Notes: generated from the sequence alone by a model not told the origin. A stretch of 64,000 bases of DNA from CAXQZM01 sp965229645 (GCA_965229645.1 OZ245893.1:1612001-1676000), one strand, 5' to 3'. Shown: positions 42,909-51,512, counted from the stretch's first letter. Translations and numbers: made by a program.

Positions 42909-44069
42909 ATGTTTTTTGGTCCAACGCCCGAGCAAGACCTGATCGTCGAAACGGTTCGATCCTTCGTCGAAACCGAGATTTACCCCTTAGAAGATGAGGT
43001 CGAGCGCCTGGGCCATGTGCCCAAAGATGTGGGCCAGTCCATCGCCCGCAAGGTTCAAGACCTGGGGTTCTTTGCGCCCAATTTCCCCGAGGATGTTGGC
43101 GGCGGCGGCCTCAATCATCTGGACTTTACCCTGCTGGAACGCGAGTTGGGCCGCGGTTCTATGGCCTTGACGCACTTTTGGGGACGGCCCCAAGGCATTT
43201 TGATGGCGTGCCGCGACGATCAGATCGAGACCTATCTGAAACCCGCAGTGGCGGGGGAACGCTGGGATGCCCTCGCCATGACCGAACCCGACGCGGGGTC
43301 CGACGTGCGCGGGATGAAATGCCGCGCCGACCAACGGGGCACAGACTGGGTCCTCAACGGCACCAAGCACTTTATTTCGGGCGCCGAGCACGCCGACTTT
43401 GTGATCGTATTTGTGGCGACGGGGGAGGAACAGACCGCGCGCGGGCCCAAAAAAATCATCACGTGCTTCTTGGTTGACCGCGGAACCCCAGGCTTTGAGA
43501 TCAAACCAGGCTACGCCAGCGTCTCGCATCGGGGGTATCCCAACAATATCCTCACATTCGATGACTGTGTCTTGGGCCCAGGCCAAGTGCTGGGCGAGGT
43601 CGGCGGCGGTTTCGCGGTCATGAACGAATGGCTCTATGCCACGCGCATCACCGTGGCGACCATGTGCGTCGGGCGCGCGCGCCGGGTCTTTGACTATGCC
43701 CTGAACTATAGCGCCGACCGTAAGCAGTTTGGCCAGCCCATCGGCAAGTTCCAGGGCGTTAGCTTCAAACTCGCCGATATGATCACCGAAATCGACGCCG
43801 CCGATCTTTTAACCCTAAAAGCAGCCTGGCAGCTCGACCAAGGCATGTCGAACAATCGAGAGATTGCGAGCGCCAAGCTCTACGCCTCCGAGATGCTGGC
43901 GCGCGTGACCGATGCGGCCATTTCGATCTACGGCGGCATGGGCCTAATGGACGATGTGCCGCTGGCGCGGTTCTGGCGCGATGCGCGCGTGGAGCGAATT
44001 TGGGACGGCACGTCTGAAATTCAGCGCCATATCATCAGCCGCGATCTTCTGCGCCCGCTGGGGGCCTAA
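42909..44069 (+). CDS. acyl-CoA dehydrogenase
   Basis: The FAD-dependent enzyme of 386 residues introduces or reduces a C2-C3 double bond in an acyl-CoA. Motifs include ALAMTEPDAGSDVRGMKC and GTKHFISGAEHADF, and ADRKQFGQPIGKFQGVSFKLADM. The end carries RVERIWDGTSEIQRHII. At the position of the usual catalytic glutamate (YEGT) it has aspartate (WDGT). It probably acts on a betainyl- or branched acyl-CoA in this operon; a crotonobetainyl/gamma-butyrobetainyl-CoA role is inferred from the neighbours only. Confidence 0.85.
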   Translation: MFFGPTPEQDLIVETVRSFVETEIYPLEDEVERLGHVPKDVGQSIARKVQDLGFFAPNFPEDVGGGGLNHLDFTLLERELGRGSMALTHFWGRPQGILMACRDDQIETYLKPAVAGERWDALAMTEPDAGSDVRGMKCRADQRGTDWVLNGTKHFISGAEHADFVIVFVATGEEQTARGPKKIITCFLVDRGTPGFEIKPGYASVSHRGYPNNILTFDDCVLGPGQVLGEVGGGFAVMNEWLYATRITVATMCVGRARRVFDYALNYSADRKQFGQPIGKFQGVSFKLADMITEIDAADLLTLKAAWQLDQGMSNNREIASAKLYASEMLARVTDAAISIYGGMGLMDDVPLARFWRDARVERIWDGTSEIQRHIISRDLLRPLGA

Positions 44070-44074
44070 GGCGA

Positions 44075-46057
44075 ATGGCTTTAGGGGGCCAAGTGGCCGA
44101 CCTTGGACGCCTTCTGAATCCCAAGTCCATCGCCCTGATCGGGGGCAGCTGGACCCACAACGTCAGGTTCCAGTTGACCCGCATGGGGTTTGACGGGCCC
44201 ATATGGCACGTCAACCCGCGGGCAGAGTTTCAGCGCGTTGAAGACCTGCCCAGTGCGCCCGACGCCGCCTTCATCGCCGTCAATCGCCACGCCAGTTTGG
44301 AAATCACCCGCGCCTTGAGCGCACGCGGGGCAGGCGGGGCGATTTGCTTCGCCTCGGGCTTTGAGGAAGCAGGCACCCAAGGCGCGGCTTTGCAAACGGC
44401 TCTGTTGGCGGCGGCGGGGCCCATGCCGCTGCTTGGCCCCAACTGCTACGGCCTGATCAACTACCTCGACGGCGTCGCGCTTTGGCCCGATGTCCACGGC
44501 GGGCGCAAGATCGACCGGGGCGTCGCCCTGATCACCCAATCGTCCAATATCCTGATCAATATGACCATGCAGCAGCGGGGCGTGCCGCTCGCCTACGTGC
44601 TGGCCGCGGGCAATGGCGCGCAGGTGGGTCTGCCCCAGCTGATCGCGGCCATGGACGCCGACCCGCGCGTCACGGCGCTCGGCCTTCATATCGAGGGGTT
44701 CGGGTCGGCGCGCGCATTTCATGCCGCCGCCCGCGCCTGTTCCAAGCCCATCGTCGCGCTCAAGGCGGGCGAGACCGACGCGGCCCAGGCGCTGACCGTG
44801 TCGCATACGGCCTCGCTTTCAGGCTCGGACGCGGTGGCAAGCGCCTTTATGGACCGCTGCGGCGTGGGCCGGGTGCGCTCGCTTGAGGGGTTGATGGAGG
44901 CGCTGAAGGTTCTGCACGCGGGCGGCCGCCTCGCCGCGCCGACGATCGCCAGCGTGTCCTGTTCGGGCGGGGAAGCCAGCCTCATGGCCGACGCAGGCGC
45001 GCGCCACGGGCTCCAGTTTCCTGCCCTGGGCGGTCTTGGCATTGGCGAGACGCTGAACCCGCTGGTCCAGGTTTCCAACCCGTTCGACTATCATACCTTC
45101 GACTGGGGCGCGCCCGAGGCGTTGCAACCAGCCTTTACTAAGGTCATGCGAGGGCCGCAGGCCATGACGGTCTTCGTCCTCGACTGGCCGCGCGACGGCA
45201 GCGGCGACGCGACGGGGTTTGAGACCGCGATCAGGTGCATGATCGCCGCGCAGATCGCGACGGGCGCACGGGCCGCCGTCCTGGCAACGCTCCCCGAAAA
45301 CATGCCCGAACCCTTGGCCTTGCGGTTGCTGGCGGCGGGGTTGATCCCCTTGCAGGGTCTGCAGGCGGGCCTGGAGGGGCTGGCGGCGGCCGTATTGCCC
45401 GCGGGCGGGGCCTTCACCTACGTGCCGCCTCCCGCACGGCGCGGCGCGGCCTTGGACGAATTTGCGGGCAAGCAAGACTTGGCGGCGGCAGGGCTGACGA
45501 TCCCTCAGGGGCAGATTGTCGAGCGTATCGAGGAATTGCCGAAAAACCTGGACGGCCCCGTTGCGATGAAAGCCTTGGCCGCCGATTTGGCGCACAAGTC
45601 CGAGGTCGGCGGGGTCAAGTTGCAGGTGCGCGACCTGGCGGCAGCCTACGCCGATCTCGCCCGCCTATCCCCTAGGGTGTTGGTCGAGGAAATGGTGGAC
45701 GATGCGGTGGCAGAACTGATCGTCGGGGTTGCCTACGACCGCGTTGTTGGGGGGCACTTGGTCGTGGGGGCGGGCGGCGTCTTGACCGAGGTGCTGTCGG
45801 ACACCGCCGTCTTGCTCATGCCCTTTGCCGCCGACCAGGTGCGCGCCGCGCTCGGGGGCCTCAACATGGCCCCTTTGCTCGACGGCTATCGCGGCAAGGC
45901 GGCGGCGGATCGCCCTGCGCTGGTCCAGGCGATCCTGGCGGTGCAAGCGCGGGTGCTGCGCGGCGATGTGGTCGAACTTGACATCAACCCCCTCATGGCA
46001 ACGCCCACCCGCGCGGTTGCCGCCGATGCCTTCGTTGTTTTAGGAGAGAGCCCATGA
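44075..46057 (+). CDS. NDP-forming acyl-CoA synthetase (acetate-CoA ligase family)
   Basis: The 660-residue protein has the two-part architecture of ADP-forming acyl-CoA synthetases. There is a CoA-binding and ligase part (about 10-460) with the phosphorylated-histidine loop SHTASLSGSD, then an ATP-grasp part (about 465-660) with MKALAADLAHKSEVGGVKL and VVGAGGVLTEVLSD. It would activate the carboxylate substrate of the operon. Known carnitine pathways use the AMP-forming CaiC or a CoA-transferase instead, so this is a different activation route. It overlaps the next gene by four bases. Confidence 0.87.
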   Translation: MALGGQVADLGRLLNPKSIALIGGSWTHNVRFQLTRMGFDGPIWHVNPRAEFQRVEDLPSAPDAAFIAVNRHASLEITRALSARGAGGAICFASGFEEAGTQGAALQTALLAAAGPMPLLGPNCYGLINYLDGVALWPDVHGGRKIDRGVALITQSSNILINMTMQQRGVPLAYVLAAGNGAQVGLPQLIAAMDADPRVTALGLHIEGFGSARAFHAAARACSKPIVALKAGETDAAQALTVSHTASLSGSDAVASAFMDRCGVGRVRSLEGLMEALKVLHAGGRLAAPTIASVSCSGGEASLMADAGARHGLQFPALGGLGIGETLNPLVQVSNPFDYHTFDWGAPEALQPAFTKVMRGPQAMTVFVLDWPRDGSGDATGFETAIRCMIAAQIATGARAAVLATLPENMPEPLALRLLAAGLIPLQGLQAGLEGLAAAVLPAGGAFTYVPPPARRGAALDEFAGKQDLAAAGLTIPQGQIVERIEELPKNLDGPVAMKALAADLAHKSEVGGVKLQVRDLAAAYADLARLSPRVLVEEMVDDAVAELIVGVAYDRVVGGHLVVGAGGVLTEVLSDTAVLLMPFAADQVRAALGGLNMAPLLDGYRGKAAADRPALVQAILAVQARVLRGDVVELDINPLMATPTRAVAADAFVVLGESP

Positions 46058-46836
46058 ACCATGTGACCACAACCAAAGCGGGCGGAATCTGGACCCTGAC
46101 CCTAGATCGGCCCAAAGCCAATGCCATCGCCCTGACCACCAGTCGTGCGATGGGGGAGCAGTTTCGCGCCTTTCGCGATGATCCCGACGCGCGCGTCTGC
46201 ATCGTCAAAACCGCGGGCGAAAAGTTCTTCTCCGCCGGTTGGGACTTGAAAGCCGCCGCCGACGGCGACTCGGTCGTGGGCGACTACGGCGTCGGCGGCT
46301 TTGGCGGCTTGCAGGAACTGCGCGACATGAACAAGCCCGTGATCGCCCAGGTAGAGGGCATGGCGGTCGGCGGCGGTTTTGAACTCATGCTGTCGTGCGA
46401 TTTGATCTATTGCACCGCCGCGTCCAGCTTCGCCCTGCCCGAAATTCGCGCGGGCACCCTGGCCGACGCCGCCTCGATCAAACTGCCCAAACGCATCCCT
46501 TACCATATCGCCATGGACCTGTTGCTGACGGGGCGGTGGATGGACAGCGCGGAGGCCGCGCAGTGGGGCCTGGTCAATGGGGTCCTGCCCGATGGGCCAG
46601 CCCTTGCGGCCAAAGTGCAGGAGATCGCGCAGCTTCTGGACAGTGGCCCGCCACTGGTGTTTCAAGCGATCAAAGAAACCGTGCGCGAGGCCGAAGGCGC
46701 CAAGTTTCAAGACACCATGAACCGAGTTACCAAGTCGCAACTCGCGACCGTCGAGCGGCTCTATACTTCAGAGGATGGACAGGAAGGCTTTCGGGCCTTC
46801 GCCGAAAAGCGCGATCCCGTATGGAAAGGGCGTTAA
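46054..46836 (+). CDS. enoyl-CoA hydratase/isomerase family protein, carnitinyl-CoA dehydratase-like
   Basis: The 260-residue crotonase-fold protein resembles CaiD, which interconverts carnitinyl-CoA and crotonobetainyl-CoA. It has SAGWDLKAAADG (oxyanion hole strand), VAQVEGMAVGGGFELMLSCD near residue 105, FALPEIRAGTLADAA with a conserved glutamate, and a C-terminal EGFRAFAEKRDPVWKGR shared with CaiD-like proteins. It is the last gene of the operon and its stop overlaps the stop of the converging regulator gene by four bases. Confidence 0.85.
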   Translation: MNHVTTTKAGGIWTLTLDRPKANAIALTTSRAMGEQFRAFRDDPDARVCIVKTAGEKFFSAGWDLKAAADGDSVVGDYGVGGFGGLQELRDMNKPVIAQVEGMAVGGGFELMLSCDLIYCTAASSFALPEIRAGTLADAASIKLPKRIPYHIAMDLLLTGRWMDSAEAAQWGLVNGVLPDGPALAAKVQEIAQLLDSGPPLVFQAIKETVREAEGAKFQDTMNRVTKSQLATVERLYTSEDGQEGFRAFAEKRDPVWKGR

Positions 46837-47387
46837 GCCCGCGGCGCGTACTTGTTCAAAATGCGCTGGAGGGTGCGGCGGTGCATGCGCAAGCACCGGG
46901 CGGTTTCGGAAACGTTGCGACCGCACTGCTCATAAATTCTCAATATATGCTCCCACCGCACCCGGTCCGCGGTCATGGGGAACTCAGGGGGCGGCGGCAG
47001 GAGTTGATCGTCGGCCGTCAGGGCGTCCTCAATCGTGTCCAGATCGGCAGGCTTGGGCAGATAGTCAGCGGCGCCGAGCTTTACCGCCGACACCGCCGTT
47101 GCGATGTTGCCGTAACCGGTCAGGACGATCATGCGCGTGCTGGGGCTGACCTTGGTCATGGCTTCAACGAGATCGAGACCATTGCCATCTGCAAGGCGCA
47201 AATCAATCACGGCGTAGGCGGGCGGGGCGCTTAGGCCCGCACGGCGTCCCTCGGCGACGCTATAGGTCACGCAGACATCGTACCCGCGCCGTTCCATCGC
47301 AAGGCCCAAACGATCCGCAAACCGCACATCGTCATCGACGACCAGCAAGGTACGACCCTTTGCGAAGCCTGGAATCTTATCGGTCAT
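46833..47387 (-). CDS. regA: ActR/RegA/PrrA-family redox response regulator
   Basis: The 184-residue regulator has a receiver domain with the acidic pocket DDD (18-20), phospho-acceptor D62 (IDLRLADG), T/S and K switch residues (LTGYG, KP), and a Fis-type C-terminal helix-turn-helix (NVSETARCLRMHRRTLQRIL) that is nearly invariant in this family. It would control respiration, photosynthesis or carbon/nitrogen fixation genes in response to redox through a RegB-type kinase. A kinase gene of that type lies 15 kb away at the right edge, not adjacent as usual. Confidence 0.9.
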   Translation of the reverse strand: MTDKIPGFAKGRTLLVVDDDVRFADRLGLAMERRGYDVCVTYSVAEGRRAGLSAPPAYAVIDLRLADGNGLDLVEAMTKVSPSTRMIVLTGYGNIATAVSAVKLGAADYLPKPADLDTIEDALTADDQLLPPPPEFPMTADRVRWEHILRIYEQCGRNVSETARCLRMHRRTLQRILNKYAPRA

Positions 47388-47484
47388 AAGGTCCTATAGC
47401 AACCGAACCAAAGAATGATATCCTTCGCGCCGCCCTTTTTTGGCCGTTTTGTGTCTCACGTCAGAGATGCTTCGCGTTTCGCCC

Positions 47485-47628
47485 TTTTTGGGGTGCGGTC
47501 TTACCTCGCTCGCTACGCTCGCTCAGCCCGACGCTTTTAGGTGCGGTCTCTACTCGCTCGCTACGCTCGCTCAGCCCGACGCTTTTAGGTGCGGTCTCTA
47601 CTCGCTCGCTACGCTCGCTCAGCCCGAC
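47485..47628 (+). repeat. 48-bp tandem array, unit beta, three copies
   Basis: The sequence GCTCAGCCCGAC ends at 47532, 47580 and 47628, giving an exact 48-base period. The units match those at 7448-7639 in reverse complement. Confidence 0.9.
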
Positions 47629-47690
47629 CGCTGGACGGGGCCTTCGCTTATGCCCCAAGGCGCTTTCTTAGCTCATCTCGGGGCCGCGCG

Positions 47691-47830
47691 TTTGGAGCGC
47701 GGGCGTTCCCTGCGCCCTTAGGGCTTGGAGCCCAACTCTTTGGAGCGCGGGCGTTCCCTGCGCCCTTAGGGCTTGGAGCCCAACTCTTTGGAGCGCGGGC
47801 GTTCCCTGCGCCCTTAGGGCTTGGAGCCCG
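47691..47830 (+). repeat. 48-bp tandem array, unit alpha, three copies
   Basis: TTTGGAGCGCGGGCGTTCCC recurs at 47691, 47739 and 47787 with a 48-base period. The units match those at 7247-7384 in reverse complement and show almost no divergence from one another. Confidence 0.9.
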
Positions 47831-47901
47831 CTTGGGGGACCGCCGTCGCGGCCCTTATACCAGCGAACATAAGAGTCATTCCTGGTCGCCGCTGGTATTC
47901 G

Positions 47902-47920
47902 GGGTCGTTTGCGACGACCC
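47902..47920 (+). repeat. hairpin of the second dispersed repeat family
   Basis: GGGTCGT and ACGACCC pair around a five-base loop, followed by CTTG, exactly as in the hairpin half of the unit at 6441-6504. It directly follows element copy 9. Confidence 0.5.
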
Positions 47921-47946
47921 TTGCCTTTCCTGAAAGAACGCGGCAC

Positions 47947-47969
47947 TTATGTCAACATGCCTGACATAA
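47947..47969 (+). promoter_or_regulatory. probable MarR operator overlapping the marR start codon
   Basis: TTATGTCA and TGACATAA form a perfect 8-bp inverted repeat with a seven-base spacer that contains the proposed ATG of the MarR gene. Length and symmetry fit MarR-family operators, which usually lie over their own promoter or start. Confidence 0.6.
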
Positions 47970-48433
47970 AGCATCCAGCGAACCCGCTGTTTCTGCGCGA
48001 TCAAGACCTGCGCCAAGCCATGGAGCTCATGTATTTTGCCTACCGGCGCTTTACCGAAGCCGCCGATCAGATCTTGGTCGATCAAGCGCTGGGGCGGGCG
48101 CACCATCGGGCGCTCTACTTTATCGGTCGCCATCCTGGGATGACGGTAAAAGACCTGCTGGCGGTTCTGCAAATCACCAAGCAATCCCTGGCGCGGGTCC
48201 TCAAGACCCTGATCGACACGGGCCTGGTCGAAAGCCGCATGGGCCAACAGGACCGGCGCGAACGTAGGCTTTCGCTCAGCCCAGCGGGCAAGGCCCTGGA
48301 AACCCAAGTGGCGCAAGCGCAGATGCGCCTCCTCAAAGAAACCTTCTTGACCGCGGGCCCCGAGGCGGTCGCGGGGTTCCGAACCGTCATGATGGGGCTG
48401 GTCCCGAGGGAGGCGCTGGAACGATTTGCTTGA
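47957..48433 (+). CDS. MarR-family transcriptional regulator (PetP-like)
   Basis: The 158-residue regulator has the winged-helix MarR fold: MTVKDLLAVLQITKQSLARVLKTLIDTGLV (recognition region, about 65-95) and the wing QQDRRERRLSLSPAGKALE. It resembles alphaproteobacterial PetP-type MarR proteins. The ATG at 47957 is chosen; upstream frame sequence comes from a repeat. Because the start lies inside a palindromic operator-like site, autoregulation is likely. The M48 peptidase gene follows in the same direction. Confidence 0.85.
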   Translation: MPDIKHPANPLFLRDQDLRQAMELMYFAYRRFTEAADQILVDQALGRAHHRALYFIGRHPGMTVKDLLAVLQITKQSLARVLKTLIDTGLVESRMGQQDRRERRLSLSPAGKALETQVAQAQMRLLKETFLTAGPEAVAGFRTVMMGLVPREALERFA

Positions 48434-48493
48434 CGCTTGGGTCTGAAGTTGGTTTTTGCTGCACCTCAAGGCATACGAAGGAGGTACCGAACT

Positions 48494-49237
48494 ATGGCCT
48501 GTAGTTGCACGACACGACGCGCCTTCTTGCGCGGCAGCGCGGGACTGGCGGCGGGCACGGTCCTTTCTGGATGCGAAGACAATGTCATGGGGCGGTCCGC
48601 GCTCATGCTCTTCGACGACGATGAGCTGGCGACCAGGAGCGCGTCCTACTGGGCGCAACTGCGGGCCGAGTCGCCCGTTTCGCAAAATCCTGCCGATCTG
48701 CAACGGGTCTTGCGCGTGGGCATGGACATGGTCGAGGTCTCGGGGGTGGGCGGCGATCCCGAATTCATGGTCATCGCCGACGACACGCCCAACGCCTTTG
48801 TCTTGCCGGGAACCAAAGTCGCGGTGCATACGGGTCTTCTAACCCTGGCCGACAGCGACGACGAACTGGCCGCCGTTCTGGGCCACGAAATGGGCCATGT
48901 GATCGCGGGCCATGCCAACGAACGGATGAGCCAGCAAAGCGTCGCCAACCTGTTCATCGGTGTTGCGACCGATTTTGGCCAGGATGAAGTACTCGAGCGG
49001 CAGTTGGGTTTGGCCGCGCAGCTTGGAATCTTGCTGCCTTACTCACGCGAGCACGAACTGGAATCCGACCGCTTGGGCGTGCGCTACGCCGCCGCCGCTG
49101 GCTACGACCCACGCGGCGCGCTCAGCCTCTGGGACAAGATGGCGGCCGTTGGGGGCGGACAGATCGAATTCTTGTCAACGCACCCCGTCGCAGAAAACCG
49201 CAAAGCCGTGATCTCGGCAGAAATCGCAACTCTCTGA
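48494..49237 (+). CDS. M48-family metallopeptidase, Tat-type lipoprotein
   Basis: The 247-residue protein carries a twin-arginine-like signal with lipobox (TTRRAFLRG... LSGC, cysteine 27), then a zinc peptidase domain with HEMGH (131-135) and the distal ligand region EHELESDRLG. M48 family members such as LoiP and BepA degrade or chaperone outer-membrane proteins. The ATG at 48494 has a perfect AAGGAGGTA, which decides the start against an earlier ATG-like frame. The combination of Tat motif and lipobox predicts a folded, membrane-anchored periplasmic protein. Confidence 0.88.
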   Translation: MACSCTTRRAFLRGSAGLAAGTVLSGCEDNVMGRSALMLFDDDELATRSASYWAQLRAESPVSQNPADLQRVLRVGMDMVEVSGVGGDPEFMVIADDTPNAFVLPGTKVAVHTGLLTLADSDDELAAVLGHEMGHVIAGHANERMSQQSVANLFIGVATDFGQDEVLERQLGLAAQLGILLPYSREHELESDRLGVRYAAAAGYDPRGALSLWDKMAAVGGGQIEFLSTHPVAENRKAVISAEIATL

Positions 49238-49262
49238 TTTCAAGGGCCGCTTGATTGCGCGT

Positions 49263-49304
49263 CTGCGGAACGAGGGCTGCGCTCCCACTTGGCCGCTGGT
49301 ATTA
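49263..49304. repeat. joined fragments of both dispersed repeat families
   Basis: GGCTGCGCTCCCACTTGG matches the second repeat family in reverse complement, and CCGCTGGTATTA is a solo end of the mobile element. The final TTA is the complement of the DoxX-family gene's TAA stop codon, again placing an element end on a stop. Confidence 0.55.
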
Positions 49305-49799
49305 CTTCCCCAAAGGCAAACCCAGGAGTCTGCGAACCCCTGTATCAAGGGACACCAACCCTCCCCCTGCGACGATCAAAATCAGCGCGGCCAAGGCCCA
49401 GGACCCGTGAATGAGCCAAGCGCTCGGGTACACAAATTGGATAATAATCGTGGTGCCGAGCAGACCGAGCGCCGCGACGCGCGTGAATAGGCCCAGCACG
49501 AGCAGGACGGGAAAAATGATCTCTGCGTATCCCGACATCCAGGCCATCAGCGTGGGGAGCGGCATGTCCAATCGTGTGAAGCCGAGGTTCAGCTTATATT
49601 CCCATTGAAACAGGAAAATGGCACCGTCGCTGAGGTCAAAAGGAAAGCTGTCCCATTTAGTCTGGCCCGAGTTCCAGAAGGGTTGTGCCAACCAGTAGCG
49701 CACGTACAACAGGGCCGCGCTGGCGACAGCCCAAAGGGTCCAACCACGGGATTCGATGGGCGAAAATCGCCCGAGGGCGAGAACTGCCAGTGCTTTCAT
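49302..49799 (-). CDS. DoxX-family membrane protein of the bufferin operon
   Basis: The 165-residue protein has four predicted membrane helices (about 22-40, 85-107, 110-130, 135-155) and the DoxX pattern PTLMAWMSGYAEIIFPVLLVLGL. In bufferin (also called gig) operons a DoxX protein commonly follows the precursor peptide and its modifying enzymes. Its role is unknown, possibly in redox or membrane quinone chemistry. It is the last gene of a four-gene minus-strand operon starting at 51830. Confidence 0.85.
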   Translation of the reverse strand: MKALAVLALGRFSPIESRGWTLWAVASAALLYVRYWLAQPFWNSGQTKWDSFPFDLSDGAIFLFQWEYKLNLGFTRLDMPLPTLMAWMSGYAEIIFPVLLVLGLFTRVAALGLLGTTIIIQFVYPSAWLIHGSWALAALILIVAGGGLVSLDTGVRRLLGLPLGK

Positions 49800-49818
49800 G
49801 ATGAAGGTCTCCTTAGGT

Positions 49819-50577
49819 TTAGGTTAGATCAATCGCGACGATGAGGCCCTGATCAATCAAGAGGTGAACGAAGGCCGACACATCCATGGCCGCCTCTGTG
49901 GCCAGACCAGCCTCCAGCGCGGTTGCCAAGGGACGGCCCGCTTGCACTTGTTGCAGGGCAACTGCGGTGCCCGTGCTGATCTGGCTGACAAGAACCGTGA
50001 GGTTGGGGCGCGCAACCAAGCACGATTGCGGCGCGGACCCTACCTGCGCGGGGTCGCGCTCGCCGCGCCCAACACGCCATAAGTCAAAGGCCGCGACGGC
50101 GCTGGTGCCGACCCAAACCGCGGGATGCAAGGTCAGGCGCGCCGCGTCCCATCGCTCGGCGGCGATTTGATCTAGATCGTGCGCCCCAAGCGAGGGCGTA
50201 TCGGCGGCATGGTAGGCTTGGCGCCAGGCCCAATCGATACGGGCAACGGGCGGCAAAAACGGCAGGCTTTTCGTCGGTTCAAAGGTTTCAAGAAAGGCCG
50301 CAAACCCTTCCCCGTAGAACAGCATGAGGGGGGAGTTGGGGGGATGCGCGACGGCATAGGCGCGCGCGACGGCGCGAAAAAAGGTCTCGCCGACCAAGGG
50401 AACCAGCGACGGAAACCCGCTCATCAACGCCTCAACCAGGGATACGACCACGTTGTTGCGATAGACCGCGAACCGCTTTGGCGCGGGCTTTGCGCGGTGA
50501 TCGACCAAGTAGGAAGGTGCAGGCAGGTCGGCCGCAAGCACCGCGTCGCGAATGTGCGATTCGTAGGCCAAACTCAT
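49819..50577 (-). CDS. bufC: MNIO partner protein, DUF2063 (BufC-like)
   Basis: The 252-residue protein has the N-terminal DUF2063 domain (YRNNVVVSLVEALMSGFPSL, FYGEGFAAFLETF), which recognises precursor peptides and helps the DUF692 enzyme. The start ATG overlaps the stop of the upstream gene (ATGA), so the two are translated together, as expected for an obligate complex. The C-terminal half (about 150-252) is less conserved. Confidence 0.87.
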   Translation of the reverse strand: MSLAYESHIRDAVLAADLPAPSYLVDHRAKPAPKRFAVYRNNVVVSLVEALMSGFPSLVPLVGETFFRAVARAYAVAHPPNSPLMLFYGEGFAAFLETFEPTKSLPFLPPVARIDWAWRQAYHAADTPSLGAHDLDQIAAERWDAARLTLHPAVWVGTSAVAAFDLWRVGRGERDPAQVGSAPQSCLVARPNLTVLVSQISTGTAVALQQVQAGRPLATALEAGLATEAAMDVSAFVHLLIDQGLIVAIDLT

Positions 50578-51458
50578 GCCAGGGCCTTGCTTTCGGTTGC
50601 AGGGACGGCAGCATCTTGCACGGCTCGCGCCGCCTTGGCCTCACCATAGAGCTGATCCCAGGTTGGGACCTCATTGTCCCACTCGATCAAGGTTGTGATC
50701 GGGCCTAAGCGATGGAGCAGATGTTCGTAGAGCGCCCAGACGGGCGGGGCGACGGGGCGGTCGTGGGAGTCAATCAGGATCGGGTCGCCCAAATCGTCGG
50801 CGTCCTCGCCATGGCCTGCCAAATGCACCTCCTGCACCGCGTGCAAAGGGAATTGCGCCAAGTAGGTCATGGCATCGCTGTTCTGATTGACGGCGGAGAC
50901 ATGGACGTTGTTCAGATCGAGAATCAGGGCGCATCCCGTGCGGTACTGCATTTCCGCGATAAACTCGACTTCCCCCATCTCGGCCTGGACGAAGGACAAA
51001 TAGGTCGAGGGATTTTCGATCAAAACCCGGCGCCCCAAGGTTTCTTGGACTTGATCTATATGGTCGACGACCGTGTTGAGGACGGCACGCGTATAGGGCA
51101 CGGGCAACAGGTCGTTCAGATAGGCACGGTTCTTGGCCTCGTCGTGGCTCGACCAAGCCAGATGCTCAGACACGAGAGCGGGTTCGTAGATTTGGACCAA
51201 GCGCTTCAGGCGCTGCAAATGCGCGAGATCCAGCGCGCCCTGGCTGCCGATATTTTGGCCAACGCCATGGATCGACAGGGCGTAGGAATCCCGAAGCCGA
51301 CGGAGCATAGCATGGGGCATGCCTCCCGCGCCCATGTAGTTTTCTGCATGGACCTCAAAGAACTGAAGGTCGGGATGCGTGGCCTCGATGGCGTCGAAAT
51401 GCTCGGGCTTGAAACCAACACCTAGGCCCAAGTCTGGGGGGCCGAAAGATTGCAGCAT
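50574..51458 (-). CDS. bufB: multinuclear non-heme iron oxidase (DUF692, BufB-like)
   Basis: DUF692/MNIO enzymes are TIM-barrel iron oxidases that modify cysteines of ribosomal peptides. The 294-residue protein has LGLGVGFKPEHFD, FFEVHAENYMGAGG, SIHGVGQNIG, SEHLAWS, ENPSTYLSF, DLNNVHVSAVN and VHLAGHGED, which carry the conserved His, Glu, Asp and Asn metal ligands. Its likely substrate is the cysteine-containing peptide encoded upstream, which after modification would sequester copper. Confidence 0.92.
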   Translation of the reverse strand: MLQSFGPPDLGLGVGFKPEHFDAIEATHPDLQFFEVHAENYMGAGGMPHAMLRRLRDSYALSIHGVGQNIGSQGALDLAHLQRLKRLVQIYEPALVSEHLAWSSHDEAKNRAYLNDLLPVPYTRAVLNTVVDHIDQVQETLGRRVLIENPSTYLSFVQAEMGEVEFIAEMQYRTGCALILDLNNVHVSAVNQNSDAMTYLAQFPLHAVQEVHLAGHGEDADDLGDPILIDSHDRPVAPPVWALYEHLLHRLGPITTLIEWDNEVPTWDQLYGEAKAARAVQDAAVPATESKALA

Positions 51459-51477
51459 GGGTCGTGCGAAAGAAACC

Positions 51478-51503
51478 GGAGCCCAGAACGGTCTCTGGGC
51501 TCC
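51478..51503 (-). promoter_or_regulatory. hairpin between bufA1 and bufB genes
   Basis: GGAGCCCAGA and TCTGGGCTCC form a perfect ten-base stem with a six-base loop in the 54-base gap between the precursor and enzyme genes, without a long T run. It could be an attenuator or an mRNA-end stabiliser that makes the precursor more abundant than the enzymes. Confidence 0.65.
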
Positions 51504-51512
51504 GATCAGAAC

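Larger units (their letters stand above)
47418..47897 (+). mobile_element. MITE-like element, copy 9 (expanded, about 480 bp)
   Basis: The left end is degraded (TATCCTTCGCG and a lost AAAAAAGT arm) and the right end is intact (CGCCGCTGGTA). It carries three beta modules and three alpha modules in 48-base steps. No clear target duplication remains. It fills most of the 569-base gap between regA and marR, and its left end points at regA. Confidence 0.85.
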
